A stretch of 64,000 nt of DNA. Origin: Bellilinea sp040754815 (GTDB lineage Bacteria; Chloroflexota; Anaerolineae; Anaerolineales; Anaerolineaceae). Position 1 is the first letter of the stretch. Every line of letters begins with the position of its first letter. Both the position numbers and the translations under genes were made by a program. Under the pieces are notes generated by a model, which saw only the letters and a program-made list of their open reading frames with translations, was not told the DNA's origin and did not search any database. The stretch lies in the NCBI GenBank assembly GCA_040754815.1, contig JBFMBX010000011.1, forward strand, positions 1 through 64,000. Direction: 5' to 3'. Shown piece by piece: positions 1 to 8,521 of this stretch.

Positions 1-1
1 C

Positions 2-898
2 CCGCCACCGCCCGCCTATACTCCCCCCGCCGCTCCGCCCCCCCGAGGCGGCTTTCCAAAATGGCTGATTGTGGTGCTGGTACTGGTGGTGCTGTGCTGT
101 TGTTTGACTTTTGTGATCGGCGGAATTGCACTTTACCAGTATCTCAACATAGCCGATGTTTCAACGGATGGCATCGTTCCGCCTGTGGTTGCAACGGTAG
201 AAGGTATACCCGTAACCCCTGAAATCGTCGAACAGGTAGAAACCGCGCTTGCGCCGCTTGAAACCCTGCTCCCCGAAGCCACGCCGGAAATCTTCACCCC
301 TCAACCCGCAGTCGGTCAAAACCTGACGGAAGATACGCTGATGGATGATTTTTCATCCAATCTATTCGAATGGGCCGAAGAAGCCGATGACATTTCGGTT
401 CATGGTTTTCGCGATGGCCGTTATTTCATACAGGTACTGCAGCCGGAATACTTCGCCTGGTCTTTCATCCCCACCGAATTCAACCCCACCTTTGTCCGCT
501 TTAACGCTCAGGTGGAAGGGGATGTCAGCGAAGGAACCTACGGCGTGATGTGTAATTTTCAAGACAGCAGTAATTATCACTTCGTCGAGATTGATCTCGA
601 TACACACAGTTACCAGGTCGGTATGCAGCAGAACGATGAATTCATCCCGCTAACCTCCAGCGAATGGGTAGATGCCCTTTACCTGCAGGATGACCCCTAC
701 GCCGTCAATCAGATCGCGGTTTATTGCACCACCGATACCATCTGCCTGGAAATCAACGATAATCTGGAAGCGGAAGTGAATTTTACCCCCGCCGAGCCGG
801 ATGGCTGGGTGGCGATTTACGCTGCCTCGTGGGATACGCTTTCATCCCCCGGTTTTACCGTGTATTTCGATGATTTGCTGGCCACCATCACAGAGTAA
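2..898 (+). CDS. Membrane-anchored protein with C-terminal jelly-roll-like domain (5' partial)
   Basis: The reading frame is open from the left window edge, so the true start lies outside. The first visible residues are proline-rich (PPPPAYTPPAAPPPRGGF). A single hydrophobic segment rich in Val/Leu with a Cys triplet (IVVLVLVVLCCC) follows, then a Glu/Pro/Thr linker, then about 185 residues beginning DDFSSNLFEW. The C-terminal part resembles concanavalin-like/laminin-G-like beta-sandwich domains seen in exported proteins of Chloroflexota: alternating aromatic and acidic strands, with four Cys that could form two disulfides. A proline-rich head, one membrane segment and an outside sensor or binding domain is the inferred topology. 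No catalytic motif is recognised and no function is assigned. A GTG at 71 could be mistaken for the start, but it lies inside the membrane segment. Confidence 0.7.
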   Translation, partial: PPPPAYTPPAAPPPRGGFPKWLIVVLVLVVLCCCLTFVIGGIALYQYLNIADVSTDGIVPPVVATVEGIPVTPEIVEQVETALAPLETLLPEATPEIFTPQPAVGQNLTEDTLMDDFSSNLFEWAEEADDISVHGFRDGRYFIQVLQPEYFAWSFIPTEFNPTFVRFNAQVEGDVSEGTYGVMCNFQDSSNYHFVEIDLDTHSYQVGMQQNDEFIPLTSSEWVDALYLQDDPYAVNQIAVYCTTDTICLEINDNLEAEVNFTPAEPDGWVAIYAASWDTLSSPGFTVYFDDLLATITE

Positions 899-953
899 GC
901 GCGGTTTTCGCCGAATTTTCGAGGACGGCGATCAGCAGGCCAAAAAAGAGGCT

Positions 954-982
954 TTGACAAAGGAGAAGATTTCTTCTATCAT
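954..982 (+). promoter_or_regulatory. Promoter for the small membrane protein gene
   Basis: TTGACA (954-959), a 17-nt spacer and TATCAT (977-982). The predicted transcript starts about 30 nt before the ATG at 1021. Confidence 0.65.
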
Positions 983-1020
983 ATAAAAAACTGGGATGCG
1001 GTCTCGCAGGAGGTGAAGCC

Positions 1021-1290
1021 ATGCCCGGGCCGTTTCAAATGCCGCCTTTGCCTCAATTACCCTTTTATATCAACCCCTTCCTCTTATGGGGAATTATTCT
1101 GGTCGCCGCTGTGTTACTGGCGTGGTCTTTCTTCCGCTTCATATTCGCCGAACCCGGCGAGCGGGTCGGCGCGCTGGTGCCCTTCATGCTGGTGGTCATC
1201 GGCCTGTTTTTGCTCTATCTCATCGCCGATAATGCACCGGCCATCACCGCTTTCTTCCGCCGCTTGACCGCACCGCTCTTTCGCTGGTAA
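1021..1290 (+). CDS. Small two-helix membrane protein, unknown function
   Basis: An 89-residue protein preceded by a strong ribosome-binding site (AGGAGGTGAA, about 5 nt before the ATG) and its own near-consensus promoter. The sequence has a short Pro-rich head, a first hydrophobic helix at about residues 20-42, a short polar loop containing EPGER, a second helix at about 48-70 and a basic amphipathic tail ending FRRLTAPLFRW. I do not recognise a family. The strong signals and membrane-protein composition make it a real gene rather than a chance ORF. It converges on the SWIM-domain gene, with only 11 nt between their ends. An accessory or stress-related membrane peptide is possible, but nothing in the sequence indicates which. 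Confidence 0.7.
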   Translation: MPGPFQMPPLPQLPFYINPFLLWGIILVAAVLLAWSFFRFIFAEPGERVGALVPFMLVVIGLFLLYLIADNAPAITAFFRRLTAPLFRW

Positions 1291-1301
1291 GCCGCAGCGG
1301 G

Positions 1302-2201
1302 TTATTCCTCTTCGGCAGGCGGCAGCGCCGCATCACCGTACGCCATCAGCAAAGCAAACTGGGTAATGGCGTTATACACATCCTCCAGCTGGCTCTGCAA
1401 GGTCAAATCGCTGACAAAATCGGGCTCGCCCAGCCGTTTGAGCAATGGTTGAGGAATTTCGGGGGCGCGTACCTGCACCGAAAACTCGCGGATTTTCTCG
1501 CCAATCTGCCAGAAGTGTTCAATTTGTTCTTCCAGCGGGCGGTGTTCTTCCCTGACGCGGATAGTCGGTTGCTCTTCCAGTGGCATGGGCGGCGGTTCGC
1601 CGTTTGAACGCCGCGCGCGCAGCGAACTCAGAATTTGCTCCTGCGTGCGCCCGCGCATCCGGAAGAGCAAAAACGGATCTTCATCGAACCGCTCCCCCAA
1701 AATGTAATGCACCGCCGCAATATGCTTGCAGGGATTGGCCTTATCCGGGCATGAGCAGCTGGTGATCAAATCGTGGTGCGTTTGCGGGAAAAGGCTGACC
1801 CCCGCGCTGGCAAAAGCCTCCTCGATATTGGCGGGCATTTCACCCGCCAGCAGTTGGGCGGCAAAGATGGCCTGATCGGCCAGCACGTTCAGCACCTTGC
1901 TCCACTGCGAATTGGTCAGGTGTGTCAGCCGGATGGTGACGCGGTAGGGCTTGGGGCGTGAACCCTGAACCAGCGCGGTGATGCCTTCTTTATCTTCGTC
2001 AATCGAAATCACCTGTCCCTGCCGGGCGTAGTACTTGCCGCGCGCCAGGCGCGGGGCAGAAACCAGATTTTCCATCGCCGCAATCCAGCGGCGCGCCCAC
2101 CAGTTTTTGCCAAAAGTGCCTTTCACACTGTGAGCGCGGATGCCCCCACGCACTTTGCGCGGGCTGATTCCCCATCCCCAGCTTTCCAGTTCTTCATCCA
2201 T
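1302..2201 (-). CDS. SWIM zinc-finger protein
   Basis: A 299-residue protein with a SWIM zinc finger at about residues 150-165: SCSCPDKANPCKH fits CxCx6CxH. SWIM domains bind DNA or protein and in bacteria are very often encoded beside SNF2-family ATPases. Here the gene starts 18 nt after the SNF2 stop on the same strand, so the two are almost certainly co-transcribed. The N-terminal half (WGWGISPRKVRGGIRAHS, then FGKNWWARRWIAAME) matches the conserved layout of these SNF2-associated proteins. The C-terminal third is acidic and helical. The likely role is an adaptor or substrate-recognition partner for the helicase in DNA or chromatin transactions; the precise process is unknown. Confidence 0.85.
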   Translation of the reverse strand: MDEELESWGWGISPRKVRGGIRAHSVKGTFGKNWWARRWIAAMENLVSAPRLARGKYYARQGQVISIDEDKEGITALVQGSRPKPYRVTIRLTHLTNSQWSKVLNVLADQAIFAAQLLAGEMPANIEEAFASAGVSLFPQTHHDLITSCSCPDKANPCKHIAAVHYILGERFDEDPFLLFRMRGRTQEQILSSLRARRSNGEPPPMPLEEQPTIRVREEHRPLEEQIEHFWQIGEKIREFSVQVRAPEIPQPLLKRLGEPDFVSDLTLQSQLEDVYNAITQFALLMAYGDAALPPAEEE

Positions 2202-2219
2202 AATTAGCCTCTTGCGTCC

Positions 2220-5200
2220 TTATGCCGGACGGCGCAGCATCACCAGTTCGCGCAGTTCTTCGGTGGAAAGTTCGGTCAGCCATTCTTCACCCGTGCCGAT
2301 GATGGACTGCGCCAGCCCCTTCTTGGATTCGATCATCTCGTCAATGCGCTCTTCCAGCGTACCAACCGTGATGAATTTATGCACCTGCACATTGCGCGTC
2401 TGACCGATGCGGAACGCCCGGTCGGTGGCCTGATCTTCCACAGCCGGATTCCACCAGCGGTCAAAGTGAAAGACGTGGCTGGCGCTGGTCAGGTTGAGCC
2501 CAAACCCGCCCGCCTTGAGCGAGAGGATGAAAATGGGCGGGGCGCTGGGGTCTTCCTGAAAACGGCGCACCATCTGATCGCGCGCCGCCGGCGGCGTACC
2601 GCCGTGCAGGTAATACACCGGGCAGCCCAGCATCTGCGGCAGGTACTGGCTGAGCAGGTGTCCCATCTCGGCAAATTGAGTGAATACCAGCGCACGGTCG
2701 CCGCTTTCCAAAATTTCTTCCAGCATCTCACCCAGACGGGTCAATTTACCGCTGCGCCCGTTGGTATGATTGCCGAAGGGTTCTTTTTCGGGCGGCTGTT
2801 TGAGGAAGTGCGCCGGGTGATTGCAAACCTGCTTCAACTGGGTGAGCATGGTCAGCACCATACCGCGCCTTGCAATACCATCACTTTCTTCCACCTTTTT
2901 GAGCGCATCCCTGACCACCGCTTCATAAAGGGTGGCCTGTTCCTCGCTCAGGTAGCAGTACTCCTTCATCTCGATCTTTTCTGGCAGATCCTGAATGACG
3001 CGCGGGTCGCTCTTCAGCCGGCGCAGGATGAACGGCCCCACCATCTGCTTCAGGCGGGTGGTGGCCTCGCGGTCGCCAAAGCGTTCGATGGGAATGGCAA
3101 AATCGCGGCGGTACTTTTCCAGTGAACCGAGAAAACCCGGATTGAGGAAATTCATGATCGACCACAGCTCGGTCAGCCGGTTTTCCACAGGGGTGCCGGT
3201 CAGCGCAAAGCGGAAACCGGCTTTCAGTTTGCGCGCCGCCTGGGTCTGTTTGGCGGAAGGGTTCTTGATGTTCTGCGCCTCGTCGAGAATCACCCCGTAC
3301 CACTGAACCGAATGCAGCGTGTCGGCATCCATGCGCAGCAGGGCATAACTGGTCAAAACCAGATCGGCGTCCCTGACGGCATGAATGAATTCCTCATCCC
3401 GCAGGCGGTTCGGACCCTGATGCACCATCACCTTGAGCGAGGGGGCAAAACGGCGGGTTTCGCGCTCCCAGTTAGTCACCACCGAAGTGGGACAAACCAG
3501 CAGAGTGGGCGCCGGCAGTTTGCCCAGCGACTCTTTTTCGTATAACAGCAGCGCCAGAGCCTGAATGGTCTTGCCCAGCCCCATGTCATCCGCCAGAATG
3601 GCGCCCAAACCCCAGCGGCGGTAAAAAGCCAGCCACGAAAACCCAAAGCGCTGATACGGGCGCAAACTGCCGTTGAGTGTGGCGGGCTGGGGCAATTCGC
3701 TCAGGCGGTGATTATCCGCCAGCCGGTCGAGCCATTCGGCCACCCAGCCCTCGGCCTGCACTTCGTCCAGCGGCAGGCCATGAGCCGTTTCGGCGCCCAG
3801 TGCCAGTTGGGCGGCTTCCAGCAGGCCCATCTGACCGCGGCGCTGCTGCTTTTCCCAAAAGCGGATGGCAGCCTCAACCTGTTCGGCATCCAGCTGCACC
3901 CACTGACCGCGCAGCTGCACCAGCGGCACTTTCAGCGCGGCCAGCTGCTCAAATTCCTCGCGCGAGAGGGCGGTATCCCCCAGCGAGAGTTCCCACTCGT
4001 AATTGATGAGCGCCTGAAAGGTGAAATGCGCCGGAATGCCGTCCTGCAAGGGGATGTCCTTTTGCGGCGAAAGTTTGACCCGCACCCCCAGCCGTGCCCC
4101 GCGTTGATTCCACCACGGCGGTACCAGAATGCCAAAACCGGATTGTTCCAGCAGCGGCGCGGCCTCGCGCAGGAATTGATAGGCCGAGGTGGTGTCCAGT
4201 TCCAGACCGGTGGGGTGCCTGGCCTGCAAACTGGTGCGGATGGGGTTGAAAAATTTGGCAGCAAACCCCAAACCGGCCAGCAGTAATTCCTGCGGATGTT
4301 TGAGATTGGCAATTGCTTTCATATCCGCCGCGCTGCGGAACCAGATATCCTCCGCCGGAATGAGCAGACTGGGGTCACTGCGCGATTGGAGCAGAAATTC
4401 CAGACTCCAGCGCGGGTTGGGTGAGGAATCGTCCGCCGGTGGAGCGGTGAGGCGCAAAGCCACGCGGAAGTGTTCATCGCCGGCGGCTTCGAGGTTGCGC
4501 AGCCATGCCCGCAGACTGCTGTAGAGGGCTTTCAACTGCCCCGGACTGGCTTTGACGCGCAGGTCGGGGGTGAATAATGCCGCCAGCCAGATATCCAGCG
4601 TGTTGTCCTTTTCCGGCAGCAGCAAGGGTGCTTTGGAACGCCCCCACGAGCGCGCCAGCGCATCGCAGGTCATTTTCAGGAAACTATCCAGTAAACTGCG
4701 CGAGGTGTGGCTGACCTGTTTGATGGTTTTACCGATGGCCACCGCACTGCTCACCTCGGCGCGGCAGATGGGCGGCATGGCGCGTTCCAGCAAGGCAAGG
4801 CGGATACCGTCTTCCTGCCCATCCAGCACCGGCCGCCAGCGTGCCAGATACATATCCGGTTGACCTTCCACCACCACCTGTTCCAGCGTGGGCAGAATGC
4901 GCTGACCGGCCAGAATTTCCAGCACCAGCCCGCACACGGTTTGCCAGTAGCGCGCATCCGGCCCTAAAATAAAACCGCTGGTGCGGCTTTCGCCGGGCAG
5001 GTTGGCCAGCACGCCAAAAGCCTTGCCCGCCGGCAGCCACAAGCCGCGCACCAGCCACGGCAGCAATTTGGGCTGCGAAAGTTCATCCGCTTCCCACTCC
5101 GGGTTCAGGTCGGGTGAGGGCAGCGGGCTGTTCTGGGTGGAAGGCAGGCGCAAGCGTACCGCTCCGATTTGGGCGTCATCCAGCGGCGTGCCGCTGCCAA

Positions 5201-5381
5201 TCTGCAGCCGGATGGTATCCGGTTCAAGGCAGAAGGGATGGTCGCGCACATGGGTGCGCTTGGCCGCAAAGCCCCGCCCGCGCGGTTCGGGCTTCTGTTC
5301 GGGGCTTTCTGCCCAGAACAAAACCCCTCCACTATCGGTGGGTCGGCGTGGTGGCTGCCAGTGAGCGTGTAAAACCCACAT
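2220..5381 (-). CDS. SNF2-family DNA-dependent ATPase/helicase
   Basis: A 1053-residue Swi2/Snf2-type double-stranded DNA translocase. Residues 1-560 are a long N-terminal region typical of bacterial HepA/RapA-like SNF2 proteins. The ATPase core follows: Walker A DDMGLGKTIQ at about 600, DEAQ box (DEAQNIKN) at about 700, ALTGTPVENR (motif III) and, in the C-terminal RecA lobe, QATDRAFRIGQTRNV (motif VI) at about 985. All key residues are present, so it should be active. It is the first gene of a two-gene operon with the SWIM protein. The ATG at 5381 is accepted with little ribosome-binding-site support. A candidate -10 (TATAAT, 5702-5707 minus) lies about 320 nt upstream. It is not RapA, because the RapA-specific C-terminal domains are absent; the cellular target is unknown. 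Confidence 0.92.
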   Translation of the reverse strand: MWVLHAHWQPPRRPTDSGGVLFWAESPEQKPEPRGRGFAAKRTHVRDHPFCLEPDTIRLQIGSGTPLDDAQIGAVRLRLPSTQNSPLPSPDLNPEWEADELSQPKLLPWLVRGLWLPAGKAFGVLANLPGESRTSGFILGPDARYWQTVCGLVLEILAGQRILPTLEQVVVEGQPDMYLARWRPVLDGQEDGIRLALLERAMPPICRAEVSSAVAIGKTIKQVSHTSRSLLDSFLKMTCDALARSWGRSKAPLLLPEKDNTLDIWLAALFTPDLRVKASPGQLKALYSSLRAWLRNLEAAGDEHFRVALRLTAPPADDSSPNPRWSLEFLLQSRSDPSLLIPAEDIWFRSAADMKAIANLKHPQELLLAGLGFAAKFFNPIRTSLQARHPTGLELDTTSAYQFLREAAPLLEQSGFGILVPPWWNQRGARLGVRVKLSPQKDIPLQDGIPAHFTFQALINYEWELSLGDTALSREEFEQLAALKVPLVQLRGQWVQLDAEQVEAAIRFWEKQQRRGQMGLLEAAQLALGAETAHGLPLDEVQAEGWVAEWLDRLADNHRLSELPQPATLNGSLRPYQRFGFSWLAFYRRWGLGAILADDMGLGKTIQALALLLYEKESLGKLPAPTLLVCPTSVVTNWERETRRFAPSLKVMVHQGPNRLRDEEFIHAVRDADLVLTSYALLRMDADTLHSVQWYGVILDEAQNIKNPSAKQTQAARKLKAGFRFALTGTPVENRLTELWSIMNFLNPGFLGSLEKYRRDFAIPIERFGDREATTRLKQMVGPFILRRLKSDPRVIQDLPEKIEMKEYCYLSEEQATLYEAVVRDALKKVEESDGIARRGMVLTMLTQLKQVCNHPAHFLKQPPEKEPFGNHTNGRSGKLTRLGEMLEEILESGDRALVFTQFAEMGHLLSQYLPQMLGCPVYYLHGGTPPAARDQMVRRFQEDPSAPPIFILSLKAGGFGLNLTSASHVFHFDRWWNPAVEDQATDRAFRIGQTRNVQVHKFITVGTLEERIDEMIESKKGLAQSIIGTGEEWLTELSTEELRELVMLRRPA

Positions 5382-5974
5382 AACGGCTTATGAATTAACC
5401 TGCGGATTCAAAGATGGTTCTTCCTCAACGGATTCTTAAAGTAGCAAGCACGCGCCGGATTTACGGCGACTGTCGGCAAGGCAGTGTTTTCATAACTTCA
5501 CACCCGGCGGGTGTGTTTTACAACCAACTTTCCCCTCGCATTCAAATGAGCAGTTTCAAAGGTTCAAAACCTGTATGAGCAATTTGATCTTTCATCACAA
5601 TTGATTTCGGAAGCGTCAGGCAGCCACCCGGGCAGCTGGCCCGTCCCCCTTGTTCGAGTGACCGCTCTGTCCGCCTCGGTTTTGCACAGATCAGCACCCT
5701 AATTATAACCGAACTCCCAAAAATGCAAGGGTTTTTAGAGAGATTGATGGATAACACCTACCCCATCCTGCGGTTGCCGGGGCGGCGGTCTGCCGCCCCC
5801 TCCTGCACCTCCCCCATTTTCGCCGTACGAAAATGGGGGAGGTCGTGTGGGAGATTTCCACCTGCTCTGCACCTAACTCAGTGCGGTGCAGGTCTCGCTT
5901 CGCTCACAATGACATTAACGGTTTAGGTCAGGCGGCGCGGCGGTTTCAAGCATCATTCATTCGGCTTTGGCACT
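5382..5974. other. Intergenic region with repeats; no supported gene
   Basis: This 593-nt spacer lies between the divergently placed SNF2 start and the pheT end. It contains a short GC hairpin followed by TTTTA (5499-5520), a TATAAT on the minus strand (5702-5707) that may drive the SNF2 operon, a perfect 15-bp hairpin repeat (5808-5842), and a stretch at about 5880-5940 sharing TCGCTTCGCTC, ATGACATTAAC and GTCAGGCGGCGCGG with the tandem repeat at 52747. ORFs here lack ribosome-binding sites and protein-like composition. Confidence 0.6.
5808..5842. repeat. Palindromic intergenic repeat (perfect 15-bp stem)
   Basis: The arms CCTCCCCCATTTTCG (5808-5822) and CGAAAATGGGGGAGG (5828-5842) are exact inverted copies around a 5-nt loop. 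The flanking TCCTGCACCTCCCC is echoed at 41219-41233, where a similar but imperfect hairpin occurs. It looks like a dispersed REP/MITE-like element. Confidence 0.7.
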
Positions 5975-8521
5975 TTACCCGCGCAGTTTGGCGTTGACCT
6001 GCTGCTCCAGCCGGCGGATGATGCGCTGGCGGATTTGCGCCGCCTCGGCGGCAGTCAGGGTGTGGTCTTCCGCCTGATAGGTCAGGCTGTAGGCCAGGCT
6101 CTTCTTGCCCGCGCCAATTTGCTCGCCGCGGTAAATATCGAACAAACGCACCGCCGTCAGCATCTTGCCGCCGCCCTGCCGGATGGCCGCTTCAACTTCG
6201 GCAGCCGGCACATTTTCATCCACAATCACGGCAATATCTTCCAGCACCGGCGGAAAGACCGGCACGGGGCGGGTTTCGCGGCGGCTCTGGCGGCTGGCCA
6301 GAATCGCCTGCATATCCAGTTCGGCAACGATGACCGGCGGGGCGAGCAGGTCGTACTGTTCCTTAACCAGCGGGTGCAGTTCACCAAAAACGCCAAGGCG
6401 CACCTCACCGCTGAACAATTCGGCGCACTTGCCGGGGTGCATGGAGGGGTGGCTGGCCGGTTGCACGCGCAGCGGCTGCAGGTGCAGGTCACTGCCCAGC
6501 GCTTCCAGAATGCCCTTCAAATCAAAGAAATCGAAGTAAGGCGGACGGGCGTTATCCCACGCCGGCGGCTGACGCAGTCCGCTCAATGCAATGGCGAGGT
6601 AAACCGGTTCATCCGGCAGCACCTGCCCCTCGCGCGGCCAGAAAACCGGCCCAATCTCAAACAGCGCCAGCCGTTCGCTCAAACGGGCGTTCTTTTCCAG
6701 CGCATCCAGCACCGAAGCCAGCAGCGAACGGCGCATGACTGCCCGCTCCGGGCTGAGCGGATTGCGCAGGGTGATGTATTCGGCAGGCGGGGCCGACACT
6801 TCCGGCGGGTAAAGGCGCGCTTCGCGCTGGGGGGTGGTCAGGCGGTAACTGATTACTTCCTGAAGGCCAAGGCGAATCAGCGCTTCCCGAACCTGTCGTT
6901 CCACTTCCAGTGCCGCATCCGAGCGCGGCGGCGGCAGCGGATCGGCCAGTCTGGTTGAGGGGATGTTCTCATAGCCGTAGATGCGGGCAATTTCCTCGAT
7001 CAGGTCGGCCTTGCCGGTCTCGCCGCGCCCGATATCCAGCCGGTGCGGCGGGGTTTTGGCCGTTACCTCATCCCCTTCAATCCGGCAGGTGAATTCCAGC
7101 CGGGTGAGAATATCCGCAATCTGACCGGCGGTCAGTTCAATCCCCAGCAGTCGCCGCACATCCGCTTCACTCAGGCGGATTTCGGGATCGTCCGGCGGCA
7201 GGGGATATTCATCCACCAGATCGGCATACACCTGACCGCCGCTCCACTCCGCCATGCGTTTCAGGCACAGCACCACCCCCTGTTCGGCCAGCGCCGGATG
7301 CACACCGCGCGAAAAACGGTAAGCCGCTTCGGAGTTCAGGCGCTGGTGAAACGCCGTCCGGCGCACATTGACGAAGTTCCACGCCGCACCTTCCAGCAGC
7401 ACCGTGCGCGTCTGCGGGCTGACTTCGCTTTCCAGCCCGCCCATCACCCCGGCCAGCGAAAGCGGCCCGGCCGTATCGCACACCAGCACGGTGAACGGCT
7501 CCAGCGTGCGCTCCACCCCGTCCAGCGTGGTCAGTTTTTCGCCCGGCTGGGCCGCGCGGGTGATGATGGTAGGCGGGTTGCCGCCGGCGCGCTGCACCAG
7601 CACATCGTAATCGAAGGCGTGCAGCGGTTCGCCCAGTTCCAGCATCACGTAATTGGTGGCATCCACCACGCTGTTAATCGGGCGCATACCCGCCAGACGC
7701 AGGCGGCGCTGCACCCAGTAGGGGCTAGGCCGCGGCGTAACCCCTTCCACCAGTCCCAGCACAAAGCGCGGGTTGAGCGATGGGTCAGTAATACGGATGG
7801 CGGCTTTGCCCTTCATGGAAGGCGCATTTTCGGGCAGCCGGGCGTGCGGGTAGCGCAGGGGCTTGCCGGTCAGCGCGGCCAGTTCGCGCGCCACACCAAC
7901 CAGCGAAGCATCCCGAATCATGTTGGGCAAAATTGAAACTTCCAGCACGGCATCGCCCATGTAATCCACCAGCGGCATACCGGTCGGCGCGTCATCATCC
8001 AGCACAATAATGCCCTCGTGTTCATCGGAAATGCCCAGTTCCTTCTCGGAACAGACCATTGAAAACGATTCCACCCCACGAATTTTGGCGCGCTTGAGGG
8101 TGGTCAGCACCTGCCCGGGCTGGTGACCATCATAGATGCGCGCGCCTTCGCGGGCGTAAGCCACCTTAATCGGTTTGGGCAGCGGGCCTTTGCCCTTGTA
8201 CTCGAACAGGTTTGGCGCGCCGGTCAGGACGATGATTTCGCCCGTGCCGTCGTTCAGGCGGCACAGCACCAGCCGGTCGGCATTGGGGTGCGGTAGCACT
8301 TCGTCAATTTGGGCCACCACAATTTTGTCCGGCGCCCACGAAAGCCCGCTGACCTTGAACTCGCGCGGTGCATCGGCCGGCAGGTCAGCATACGGGTCGG
8401 GCAGCCCCACCAGTTGAATTTCCTCAACCTCCAGTCCGGCCATGGTCAGGGTTTTGGCCAGTTCAAGCAGGGAAAGGTCAATCTCAATATAATCTTTCAG
8501 CCAGGAAAGCGGAATTTTCAT
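5975..8521 (-). CDS. pheT: Phenylalanyl-tRNA synthetase beta subunit
   Basis: An 848-residue beta subunit of the alpha2-beta2 enzyme that charges tRNA-Phe. The start MKIPLSWLKDYI is the classic N-terminus. A tRNA-binding EMAP-like domain lies at about 60-165 (VVAQIDEVLPHPNADRL). The B3/B4 editing domain spans about 210-400, B5 is at about 420-490, and the anticodon-binding FDX-ACB domain is at about 755-848, ending in the expected tail. The length is normal. The ATG shares one base with the pheS stop (8521), so translation is coupled to pheS. Expression is expected to be controlled by the T-box upstream of pheS. Confidence 0.97.
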   Translation of the reverse strand: MKIPLSWLKDYIEIDLSLLELAKTLTMAGLEVEEIQLVGLPDPYADLPADAPREFKVSGLSWAPDKIVVAQIDEVLPHPNADRLVLCRLNDGTGEIIVLTGAPNLFEYKGKGPLPKPIKVAYAREGARIYDGHQPGQVLTTLKRAKIRGVESFSMVCSEKELGISDEHEGIIVLDDDAPTGMPLVDYMGDAVLEVSILPNMIRDASLVGVARELAALTGKPLRYPHARLPENAPSMKGKAAIRITDPSLNPRFVLGLVEGVTPRPSPYWVQRRLRLAGMRPINSVVDATNYVMLELGEPLHAFDYDVLVQRAGGNPPTIITRAAQPGEKLTTLDGVERTLEPFTVLVCDTAGPLSLAGVMGGLESEVSPQTRTVLLEGAAWNFVNVRRTAFHQRLNSEAAYRFSRGVHPALAEQGVVLCLKRMAEWSGGQVYADLVDEYPLPPDDPEIRLSEADVRRLLGIELTAGQIADILTRLEFTCRIEGDEVTAKTPPHRLDIGRGETGKADLIEEIARIYGYENIPSTRLADPLPPPRSDAALEVERQVREALIRLGLQEVISYRLTTPQREARLYPPEVSAPPAEYITLRNPLSPERAVMRRSLLASVLDALEKNARLSERLALFEIGPVFWPREGQVLPDEPVYLAIALSGLRQPPAWDNARPPYFDFFDLKGILEALGSDLHLQPLRVQPASHPSMHPGKCAELFSGEVRLGVFGELHPLVKEQYDLLAPPVIVAELDMQAILASRQSRRETRPVPVFPPVLEDIAVIVDENVPAAEVEAAIRQGGGKMLTAVRLFDIYRGEQIGAGKKSLAYSLTYQAEDHTLTAAEAAQIRQRIIRRLEQQVNAKLRG

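Noticed and set aside
5499..5520. Terminator for a plus-strand gene
   Set aside because: There is a GGGTGTG hairpin with a short T-run, but no plus-strand gene runs into it. Left as an unexplained hairpin.
5542..5757. 71-codon minus-strand ORF in the SNF2-pheT spacer
   Set aside because: No ribosome-binding site or protein-like pattern, and it crosses the TATAAT.
6035..6958. Long plus-strand ORF antisense to pheT
   Set aside because: It lies wholly within pheT on the opposite strand and has composition typical of a shadow frame.
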